DNA of 11,875 nt from Candidatus Heimdallarchaeota archaeon. GTDB lineage: Archaea; Asgardarchaeota; Heimdallarchaeia; Heimdallarchaeales; Kariarchaeaceae. The position numbers and the translations under genes are program-made. The notes beneath the pieces were generated by a model, which was not told the origin of the DNA, searched no databases, and saw nothing but the letters and a program-made list of their open reading frames with translations. Numbering within the stretch: position 1 is the first letter of the stretch; the number at the start of each line of letters is the position of its first letter. Below, piece by piece: positions 1 to 6,714 of this stretch. The stretch spans positions 1-11,875 of the forward strand of contig JAOUKW010000093.1 in assembly GCA_029882335.1 (NCBI GenBank). The letters run 5' to 3'.

Positions 1-8
1 GTATCAGA

Positions 9-260
9 TTGGAAAAGAAAATGATTCATAATTTGGAAACAATTACAATTAACCCAAGTATTAATTATGGTGAGTTTACAACTTCTGTTAAAAAAGGAAG
101 TGTAAGTTCAATACTTAATATATCTTTAGAAGACAATGCACCAGGAATTGTTCTAGTAAGGAGCGTAGCTGAAATAGGTGAAAATTTAGACCCTATTGCA
201 GAACAATTCATTAGGAGTATTCTTAAAAACGAATATCCATGTTTAGTGGTTTGGGATTAG
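9..260 (+). CDS. Small protein resembling the second half of a universal stress protein domain, possibly 5'-truncated by the window edge
   Basis: Function is not established. The 83-residue reading (TTG start at 9, ATG alternative at 21 behind a GGAAAAG stretch) has the alternating strand/helix pattern of the C-terminal half of a universal stress protein (USP) fold: a strand ending in Gly (INYGEFTT), a helix (SVSSILNISLED), a buried strand (GIVLVRS), a helix (AEQFIRSILKN) and a final strand (YPCLVVWD) that matches the usual USP ending PVLVV. The ATP-binding Gly-rich loop (G-x2-G-x9-G-S/T) seen in many USPs is absent, so any nucleotide binding is doubtful. The frame is open back to position 3, and a full USP is about 140 residues, so the true start may lie outside the window. 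It sits 7 bp before the transporter and is probably cotranscribed; USP domains are known partners of archaeal ion transporters. The fold call is my inference. Confidence 0.55.
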   Translation: MEKKMIHNLETITINPSINYGEFTTSVKKGSVSSILNISLEDNAPGIVLVRSVAEIGENLDPIAEQFIRSILKNEYPCLVVWD

Positions 261-267
261 ATTACAT

Positions 268-1614
268 ATGGCAGTTGAATTAAACGGACTACACGTATTT
301 ATAATCACTAGTATCTTTATTCTAACCTATGTTGGAATAATACATCCAAAAATTGATAAAACAATAGCTGCAGTTTTTGGAGCAGTAGTTGGCACGATAT
401 GCATAATCAAATTTAAATTACCAGATCCACATAATAATGATCACTTTCTAACAGAAGAAGGACTCCTTCACTTTCAGGATTTACAAATTATTGGATTAAT
501 ATTTGGAACATTAATCATAGTAGAAATTAGTCAGGAAAGTGGTGTATTTCATTTTCTATCAATTAAAATATTAAAACTATCAAAAGGTGATCCTAAGTTG
601 CTTCTTCGATATTTTGGTGCTTTAACACTATTTTTATCAGCATTAGTAAATAATATTTCAGCGATGATGATTGTTGGTACTTTAACCATCATAGCATGTG
701 AACGATTGGAACTTGATCCTAAACCCTATATTATTGTAGAATTATCCATGACCACTGTAGGTGGAATCGCGACCTTAATTTCTTCAGTACCAAATATTAT
801 TATCTCACAACAATTTGGAATATCCTTTGGAGAATTTCTAATGATTGGATTGATTTGGTCAATTGTATGTATGATCCTTAATTTCATTGTTTTTGAATAT
901 ATATTTAGAAATCAAATTCAAAAAGTTACTGATCCTGAAAAAATGAAAGCAAGAGTAGATGTATTTGATGAATGGAGTGCAATCAAAGATAGAAAACTAT
1001 TCAATAGATCAATTATCGTTTTAGCTTTAACCATTATCGCTTTTGTATTCTCAACAAGTCTTGGTTTGTCACTTGCAGTTATAGCAATTTTTGGAGGTAT
1101 AACAAGCGTTATAGTTTCAGGTAAAAAACTTGAAGAAGTAATGGCAAAGTTAGACTGGGGATTAATTGCATTTTTCCTAGGTTTATTTGTCCTTATTGCA
1201 ACATTAGATGCAGTTCAGATCTTGGATTATATTGCAGAAGTCTTATCAAATATTCTTCCAAATAATCAAATTTTAGCTATATTTATTTTGTTATGGTTTG
1301 TTGCAATAACCTCTGGAATTGTCGATAACATAGTAGTTGCAGCTGCTTTTTCGCCAATTTTATTAAGAGTGGCATTAGCATCACCTACCTTATCACCAAC
1401 TCTAATTGCATGGTCACTTATATTTGGTGCTAATTTTGGTGGAGGATTTACACCAATTGGAGCACCTTCAGGAGTAGTAGGGATTGCACTTCTCTATAAG
1501 AAAACAGGTAAAAAGATTGGATGGGGTGAATTTATTAAAACTCAAGGGTTAGCAACACTAGTTAAACTTCTGTTTACAATGGGATATCTATTCATCTTAT
1601 CTTACTTTCTATAA
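268..1614 (+). CDS. ArsB/NhaD (ion transporter) superfamily permease, CitMHS-like
   Basis: Integral membrane protein of 448 residues with about 10-12 hydrophobic segments, in the size range of ArsB, NhaD and the P-protein (OCA2) family. Secondary transport of an ion or anion across the cytoplasmic membrane is expected, probably driven by H+ or Na+; the substrate cannot be read from sequence. Family hallmarks are two inverted-repeat-like motifs with paired polar residues in broken helices: SALVNNIS at 124-131 and SGIVDNIVV at 349-357. Each is followed by a Gly/Pro-rich re-entrant stretch: GGIATLISSVPNII at 165-178 and GANFGGGFTPIGAPSG at 387-402. A cytoplasmic charged loop lies around 214-247. 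ATG at 268 follows the preceding stop by 7 bp with only a weak GGG element upstream, suggesting translation coupled to the small USP-like gene. Arsenite export is less likely because no ArsR, ArsA or ArsC gene is near. Confidence 0.85.
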   Translation: MAVELNGLHVFIITSIFILTYVGIIHPKIDKTIAAVFGAVVGTICIIKFKLPDPHNNDHFLTEEGLLHFQDLQIIGLIFGTLIIVEISQESGVFHFLSIKILKLSKGDPKLLLRYFGALTLFLSALVNNISAMMIVGTLTIIACERLELDPKPYIIVELSMTTVGGIATLISSVPNIIISQQFGISFGEFLMIGLIWSIVCMILNFIVFEYIFRNQIQKVTDPEKMKARVDVFDEWSAIKDRKLFNRSIIVLALTIIAFVFSTSLGLSLAVIAIFGGITSVIVSGKKLEEVMAKLDWGLIAFFLGLFVLIATLDAVQILDYIAEVLSNILPNNQILAIFILLWFVAITSGIVDNIVVAAAFSPILLRVALASPTLSPTLIAWSLIFGANFGGGFTPIGAPSGVVGIALLYKKTGKKIGWGEFIKTQGLATLVKLLFTMGYLFILSYFL

Positions 1615-1642
1615 TCTTTAGTGATACTAAGTGAATAATTTG

Positions 1643-1659
1643 AATAAAATTTATTTTTT
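1643..1659 (+). terminator. Possible terminator of the transporter transcript
   Basis: An A/T-only inverted repeat (AATAAA against TTTATT) runs into six consecutive T at 1654-1659, about 40 bp after the transporter stop. Archaeal RNA polymerase can stop at T-runs with little or no hairpin. A second weak 5-bp stem (TTAGT/ACTAA) lies at 1618-1630. In such AT-rich DNA this could be chance. Confidence 0.35.
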
Positions 1660-1718
1660 CATAATATATTAATATTTAGTGTGAAATCACGTAGTATTAT
1701 AATTTTATATCATTAGGA

Positions 1719-2954
1719 TTAAGATTCATCAGTTCCCTCAACGTCGGAGGATGTATCGTCTACTGTTTCTTTTTCTGTTTTAGATGGTTTTTTACCTGTA
1801 TCCTCCTTCTTTTTCTTCGCTCTTTCTTTCCAAGGTTTTTCTACTACTGGTGGAGTAAGATCAGCTCTGATTTTATCTTCTGTTGATTTAGAAGCTTGGT
1901 TGAGTAGTTCCTCATTAACAGTACCTTCCTCTTTGAATTCTGGTGAAATGTATTTTGCTCTATTTAATGCATCATATACTCTACTAATTAATGCAAAGAA
2001 TACTGTACCGGATACAATTCCCGCAACAAATAAAACAGTTGCGATGAAAAAGATTTTTGACCAAGGAGTTTGTAGTTCACCATAATTATCAGGATTTGTT
2101 CCGACATAAATTCCAGCACCAAATGAATAGATTGACCCAAATAATGTATAAAGAATTGATTTCTTAAAGTAAATCTGAGTTCTCGTATGAAGACGATCTT
2201 GTCCTACCAATTTAGCAGTTAACCAATGATTCATTCTTCTATAATAATTTGTAACTTTAAATCTAAATCGATCAGGAGAACCTACAAACCATTCAATAAA
2301 AGCTTTCAAATATTCAATAACTACTGTGAAAACACCTTTTTCAACCAGGGTAATCCATAGAATAATTACAATTATACCAATTGTAGCGAGTATTAAGAAT
2401 GCAATAAATGGATTCATATCAAATAAATCTTTGATAAATGATTCTATCCATCCGAAAACGTTTCCAACACCTGTAACAATCCAAACTAATCCATTCCAAA
2501 TCCAACCAAATACCCCAAATATAGCTTTAAATATGCTATCAAAGAATTTTACAATATCTAGATCTTTAAAAAATGCAGTAATTACATCTCCCCATGTGAA
2601 TACTGCAAATAATCCTACAATTAATCCACCAATTAAACCAGAGGCAGTATAAAGAAATGGAATACTTTCTACAAAATATCGTTCATCCTCTGTCATAACT
2701 CGTTCATGACCTTTTGCTCTAATAAAACGGATCATTCGAGCGTTTTCGCCGATTACCCAAAATACAGGAGCTAATATTAATCTTAGTACACCTAATAAAA
2801 AGCTACCAATTAATATTAAAAGACCAACGAAATCATGATATGTAAAACCATCAGACAAATTAAATTCCATTGGTTTTTTCTCTTTTGACTTAACTTCTTT
2901 CGTCTTTTCTTTCTTTTCTTTTGTTTTATCTTCAGACTTCTTCTTTGCCATCAT
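1719..2954 (-). CDS. Conserved-looking multi-pass membrane protein, partner of the HerA-like ATPase, function unknown
   Basis: I do not recognise this family. I chose the ATG at 2954-2952 (411 residues; 410 if the next ATG is used) because GAGG stands 4 nt upstream of it. The longer reading from an ATG at 3026 has no such site and would add a basic stretch unlike a start. Residues 1-28 are a Lys/Glu-rich charged tail. Hydrophobic segments lie at about 42-69, 101-121, 180-204, 267-285 and 299-322, with an aromatic Trp/Phe/Gly-rich segment at about 143-168 that could be a sixth helix or a membrane-surface helix. The last 90 residues (from about 322) are charged and probably disordered. No catalytic motif is visible. 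It lies 161 bp downstream of the ATPase on the same strand, with no obvious promoter or strong terminator between, so the two are likely cotranscribed; a membrane anchor or channel for the ATPase is inference. Confidence 0.75.
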   Translation of the reverse strand: MMAKKKSEDKTKEKKEKTKEVKSKEKKPMEFNLSDGFTYHDFVGLLILIGSFLLGVLRLILAPVFWVIGENARMIRFIRAKGHERVMTEDERYFVESIPFLYTASGLIGGLIVGLFAVFTWGDVITAFFKDLDIVKFFDSIFKAIFGVFGWIWNGLVWIVTGVGNVFGWIESFIKDLFDMNPFIAFLILATIGIIVIILWITLVEKGVFTVVIEYLKAFIEWFVGSPDRFRFKVTNYYRRMNHWLTAKLVGQDRLHTRTQIYFKKSILYTLFGSIYSFGAGIYVGTNPDNYGELQTPWSKIFFIATVLFVAGIVSGTVFFALISRVYDALNRAKYISPEFKEEGTVNEELLNQASKSTEDKIRADLTPPVVEKPWKERAKKKKEDTGKKPSKTEKETVDDTSSDVEGTDES

Positions 2955-2958
2955 AATG

Positions 2959-2962
2959 CCTC
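2959..2962 (-). promoter_or_regulatory. Shine-Dalgarno site (GAGG) deciding the start of the membrane protein
   Basis: Read on the minus strand, GAGG stands 4 nt before the ATG at 2954 and 7 nt before the ATG at 2951. It supports a start here rather than at the ATG at 3026, and fits an internal operon gene translated by ribosome-binding-site recognition. Confidence 0.55.
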
Positions 2963-3115
2963 TAAATAAAGTTCTATGATACTGAATAATTCGTGAATTC
3001 TTTAACTTTTTGAGTTGTGTTCGCATTAGTGACTTAAGAAATTTAATTTTTATTGATATTTTTTATTTATTAGTTAAAATTTATGAAATAACGTTAGAAA
3101 TGTATAATGTAAATT

Positions 3116-5359
3116 CTATTCATCAGATAATGGGTTCACTTCTAAATAGCAACCAAATACTGCATCAACCCAAGCCAATCTATCTTTATGAGTATCCTTA
3201 TCTACTAGTTTGAATTCCCATATGGGCATCCAAATAATAGAAGGAGTAATTTTTCGGTTTACACGATATCCTAGCAATTTCTTTATTTGATCTATTGCGT
3301 CTTCTCTGTTTAACCAAGGTCTTAGATCATCATCTTTTAACCCATCTAATACCTCTGAATCAATGAGATAATTACCCTCTTCTTTCATTATTGTTGTAAT
3401 ATCTTCCTTTGGATTAGAAATACCTTGATATGGAAATCCCAATATTTCTTCTTTTTTATTATATGTTAATATACCACCAGTCATTCCATTAACATAGTAA
3501 AGTGTTTGAACTTCTACCATTTTTTTATTCATAAAACGACCCTGTTCCTCAAAGGATGTAACTCCGATTCTCCACAAAGGTACATAGACCAATCGAGTAT
3601 AGTTATCAATAATACTTTCTATCGCTCTAATACCTAATGTTTTTGGAATATTATCCTTCATGATCTTTTCTGCCACACCTTGAGGTTTTTCTATATGAAA
3701 TCTAAACAATGGTCCTATTATATTGTTCTCCGGATCCATTTTATGTTTAGGTGACCAGTATATCTTAACACCATTTACCTCTTCAGAGGATAATTTTTTA
3801 CTTTTAACTAATTTATCTAAAGAACTCTGCACAACTTTAGTACTCTCACCAGTCATTTCAGCTATTTCCTCTACTGAAGGAGCTAATGGCTTATTTTCAA
3901 GGGTAAGTAATATATCTTCAGCCTTTTTTATTTCAGGAACCGCAATATCTGAAGTTTCAGCGTCTGTTTCCTCCATTGATAGAATTCCTGCATCCTTTGC
4001 ATCCTCAACATCTAAAGGAGAACCTCCCTTGCCCTCAGATGAAGATTTTGTTCTCTTTTTCTTCGCAATTCCTGTTGCATCTGGGAATTTATCACGAATT
4101 CCAGATGCATCTATTACTTCTTTAACTCTGGTATCATCAAGAGTTGTATGGTTTGTGACTAACCATCTTGCTTGTATCGATTTAACCTGTTTGTAAACAT
4201 CTGGTGCGAGTAGTTGAAATTGACCTGCAGTTTGTTTTGTTAATGAAGATAGAATTTGCTCTGTTTCAGTTGGTGATATAGCAGATACAATATCTCTAAC
4301 TTTCTCAATATCCTGCTTTGCCATTAATCTTCCTAGTGCCCATGTGCCTACTTGCCCTAATGATTTATAATCAACATCTGAAATATTTTGTGTAGCTAAT
4401 AATAAAGATACACCATACTTACGGGCTTGTTTCAATAATAATTGAATACTTTTCTTAGTTGGGGGATTTCTAATGGGTGGAACCAATCCAGCCAATTCAT
4501 CCAGCACAAAAACCAATTGGACTTTATCGGATGGATTTCTTAACATCCAATTATATACTTGATTTGCAGTGTCTGCTATAAAATTAACTCTATCCTCAGG
4601 ACTTCTCAGAGTATTTAGATATAAAACATTCACTGGTGTTTTTCCCTTATCACTCCACTCCATCATTCTTTTTATATCTAAAGGAATCCCTAGGTTGAAT
4701 ATTAGTGAATCAGCACCTATAGTTAATCCCTTAACACTTTTCGCTAACTCCTCTTTTGATTTATCATTAATCATACCCCTTGATGAATCATCGAGAATAT
4801 CACTATCGTTTGCTATGAAATTTGCTAAATCATTAAATGAATTGACTTCTCTCTCAGATTCCCATAATTCTTTAAGTAATAAATAAAGATAATTTTTTGC
4901 CTCTAATCCTTTTCCTTTTTCAGTATTATACTTTAGGATATTTGCAATCGTATCTGCAACAGAATCAACCGCCTGAATAAAGTCTTCAGGATCTAAGTTC
5001 AATGGAGGTGCCTTTAACGGATTCATTGAAATTGGGATACCTTTTGTTGAAGCAGGTGTATAGATAGCTACCTGAGCCTTATTTTTTATTTCATCATGAT
5101 AACTTCCAGGTGTTCCCTTACTCTCAGCAAGTTTCTTATCACCCATCAAGGCTAAACTGGCAAGATCTCCCTGTAAATCAATTAGTAAGAGAGGAATACC
5201 TGCACGAATACATTCCTCCATTACACATTTTACAAGTACTGTTTTTCCACTCCCCGATGATCCTAACGCAGCAAAATGCCTTTTTAAGGTATTTATTGGT
5301 ATTTCAATCTTAGTTTTTTCATCCTTACGATCAAATCCGATATGTAACTTTTCTGACAT
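3116..5359 (-). CDS. HerA/FtsK-superfamily ATPase (DUF87/DUF853-like) with a winged helix and a duplicated C-terminal module
   Basis: Predicted ring-forming pumping ATPase of 747 residues that may move DNA or another polymer. Walker A is GSSGSGKT at 33-40, a DLQGD strand end is at 61-65, Walker B with catalytic acid is VFVLDE at 283-288, and the sensor-like ATQN is at 322-325, all in the order of HerA-family domains. Classical HerA carries an N-terminal HAS barrel; here only about 30 residues precede Walker A, so that domain is missing. Residues 430-480 form a Lys/Ser- then Glu/Asp-rich linker. Residues 493-535 read as a winged helix (PSVEEIAEMTGESTKVVQ). The tail has two similar blocks, around 588-632 (VYVPLWRIGV) and 704-742 (IIWMPIWEFK), each ending in an aromatic strand and Gly. 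No NurA-type nuclease is adjacent, so a standard HerA-NurA end-resection unit is unlikely. The next gene encodes a membrane protein. ATP hydrolysis is well supported; the substrate is unknown. Confidence 0.85.
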   Translation of the reverse strand: MSEKLHIGFDRKDEKTKIEIPINTLKRHFAALGSSGSGKTVLVKCVMEECIRAGIPLLLIDLQGDLASLALMGDKKLAESKGTPGSYHDEIKNKAQVAIYTPASTKGIPISMNPLKAPPLNLDPEDFIQAVDSVADTIANILKYNTEKGKGLEAKNYLYLLLKELWESEREVNSFNDLANFIANDSDILDDSSRGMINDKSKEELAKSVKGLTIGADSLIFNLGIPLDIKRMMEWSDKGKTPVNVLYLNTLRSPEDRVNFIADTANQVYNWMLRNPSDKVQLVFVLDELAGLVPPIRNPPTKKSIQLLLKQARKYGVSLLLATQNISDVDYKSLGQVGTWALGRLMAKQDIEKVRDIVSAISPTETEQILSSLTKQTAGQFQLLAPDVYKQVKSIQARWLVTNHTTLDDTRVKEVIDASGIRDKFPDATGIAKKKRTKSSSEGKGGSPLDVEDAKDAGILSMEETDAETSDIAVPEIKKAEDILLTLENKPLAPSVEEIAEMTGESTKVVQSSLDKLVKSKKLSSEEVNGVKIYWSPKHKMDPENNIIGPLFRFHIEKPQGVAEKIMKDNIPKTLGIRAIESIIDNYTRLVYVPLWRIGVTSFEEQGRFMNKKMVEVQTLYYVNGMTGGILTYNKKEEILGFPYQGISNPKEDITTIMKEEGNYLIDSEVLDGLKDDDLRPWLNREDAIDQIKKLLGYRVNRKITPSIIWMPIWEFKLVDKDTHKDRLAWVDAVFGCYLEVNPLSDE

Positions 5360-5505
5360 TGGTGTTTTTCTTTTTACAATTTCTTACTAAAATATTCTCT
5401 AAAATTTCAACATAATTGTAAGATAACTAATTAATTTTTGACTAATCTTAATTCATTTTAATATGAAACTTTAATAATAATCACCTAGAAAATTGGAATT
5501 GTAGA
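5360..5505. promoter_or_regulatory. Divergent promoter region between the HerA-like ATPase and phosphoglycerate kinase
   Basis: This 146-bp AT-rich gap must hold promoters for both directions. For the plus strand, TTTAATAA at 5470-5477 is centred about 32 bp before the phosphoglycerate kinase ATG, which would place transcription start within a few bases of the codon. For the minus strand, an AATATTTTAG element at about 5387-5396 stands a similar distance before the ATPase ATG. Neither gene has a clear Shine-Dalgarno site, so short-leader or leaderless mRNAs are likely. Sites are judged by eye. Confidence 0.45.
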
Positions 5506-6702
5506 ATGATTAAATCCATTGCTGACGTTAACTTACAAGACAAAACTGTTTTATGTAGAGTTGATTACAATGTCCCTATTGAAAATCAACAAATTCAAGA
5601 TGATGAAAGAATTGTTAGATCACTCAATACAATTAACTACCTGTTAAAATTAAACTGCAAGATCATATTATGTTCTCATTTAGGAAGACCAAAGGGAATA
5701 GATTCAAATCTATCATTAAAACCAATTGCTGATCATTTAGAAAAATTATTAAATCAAAACGTCACCTTCATAGAAGCATTATCCTTTGAAAGAATCAAAG
5801 TAAGTATTGATTCAAGTACCAATAAGGTAATTCTTTTAGAAAATATTAGATTTCATGAGGGAGAAACCAAAAATAATGAAGAATTATCACAAAACTTAGC
5901 AAATCTAGCTGAAATATTTGTTTCTGATGCATTTGGAACTGTACACCGTGCTCATGCATCTACAGTTGGTGTCACTAGATATATTCCAGGATATGCTGGC
6001 TATCTAGTCAATGAAGAATATGAAAAAATATCAAAAGCGATGTATCAACCAGACAAACCAGTACTAGCGATTATTGGAGGAAGTAAAGTTTCAACGAAAA
6101 TTGATTTAATTAAAAAATTTGTAGAATCCGTTAATACAATAGTAATTGGTGGTGGAATGAGTTTTACATTTTTCAAGATGATGGGATACAATGTAGGTAA
6201 CTCTTTAGTCGAAGATGATATGTTAGAAACCGCAAAATACATCATAGAAACTGCAGAAAAGAATAATGTAAGTATTATTCTACCAGCAGACATAAAGCTA
6301 TCTAAAACATTCAATGAACCATGGTTAGAAGATGGAGAAGTAAAAATTGTCTCAGTGACAGATATACCAGATGAATCAATGGGATTAGATATTGGGCCTA
6401 AAACAATCAATTTAATCCTTGAATCAATAAGGAATGCAAACACCATATTTTGGAATGGACCTCAAGGTGTGTTTGAAAAAGAATTATATCGAACAGGAAC
6501 AGTAGAAATCGCAAGAGAGATTATTAATAAAAATACAACTACAATAATAGGTGGTGGAGACACTGCTTACGCTTTAAAATATTTAAATCAAGAAATTCCT
6601 GAAAACATCCATCTATCAACTGGTGGTGGTGCTACATTAGAGCTGTTAAGTGGAATCCAGTTACCAGGGATAATGTGCCTACAGGGAAAAATATTGAATT
6701 AA
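5506..6702 (+). CDS. pgk: Phosphoglycerate kinase, bacterial/eukaryotic-type sequence
   Basis: Catalyses reversible phosphoryl transfer between 1,3-bisphosphoglycerate and ADP, giving 3-phosphoglycerate and ATP, in cytoplasmic glycolysis/gluconeogenesis. At 398 residues it is full length. Motifs in order: substrate-binding RVDYNVP at 18-24 (the family usually has F for Y), SHLGRPKG at 57-64, LLENIRFHEGET at 110-121, DAFGTVHRAHAS at 141-152, IIGGSKVSTK at 189-198, VIGGGMS at 213-219, GLDIGPKT at 293-300, WNGPQGVFE at 316-324 (usually M or V where Q stands), GGGDTA at 349-354 and STGGGATLELL at 371-381. SHLGRP, HRAHAS and GLDIGPKT are the bacterial/eukaryotic forms; typical archaeal enzymes have THQGKP and HRSQPS there and lack GLDIGPKT, so acquisition from bacteria is likely. 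It heads a probable two-gene unit with the protease 12 bp downstream. Confidence 0.97.
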   Translation: MIKSIADVNLQDKTVLCRVDYNVPIENQQIQDDERIVRSLNTINYLLKLNCKIILCSHLGRPKGIDSNLSLKPIADHLEKLLNQNVTFIEALSFERIKVSIDSSTNKVILLENIRFHEGETKNNEELSQNLANLAEIFVSDAFGTVHRAHASTVGVTRYIPGYAGYLVNEEYEKISKAMYQPDKPVLAIIGGSKVSTKIDLIKKFVESVNTIVIGGGMSFTFFKMMGYNVGNSLVEDDMLETAKYIIETAEKNNVSIILPADIKLSKTFNEPWLEDGEVKIVSVTDIPDESMGLDIGPKTINLILESIRNANTIFWNGPQGVFEKELYRTGTVEIAREIINKNTTTIIGGGDTAYALKYLNQEIPENIHLSTGGGATLELLSGIQLPGIMCLQGKILN

Positions 6703-6705
6703 GGA
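6702..6705 (+). promoter_or_regulatory. Shine-Dalgarno-like AGGA of the subtilase gene
   Basis: AGGA overlaps the last base of the pgk stop codon and lies 9 nt before the ATG at 6715 (12 nt before the ATG at 6718). It supports the first ATG and cotranslation from a pgk-protease transcript. Confidence 0.5.
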
Positions 6706-6714
6706 TTCATTATA

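Noticed and set aside
268..1614. Arsenite efflux operon
   Set aside because: The permease is in the superfamily, but no arsR, arsA, arsC or arsM gene is near and the upstream gene is USP-like.
2955..3026. Longer start for the membrane protein at the ATG at 3026
   Set aside because: No Shine-Dalgarno site or well-placed TATA box supports it, while the ATG at 2954 has GAGG 4 nt upstream. The extra 24 residues are basic and do not look like a family start.
3723..4886. Plus-strand open frames of 105-157 codons inside the ATPase gene, and a 133-codon minus-strand frame inside pgk
   Set aside because: They lie antisense to strongly supported genes, have low-complexity compositions typical of shadow frames and show no domain motif.
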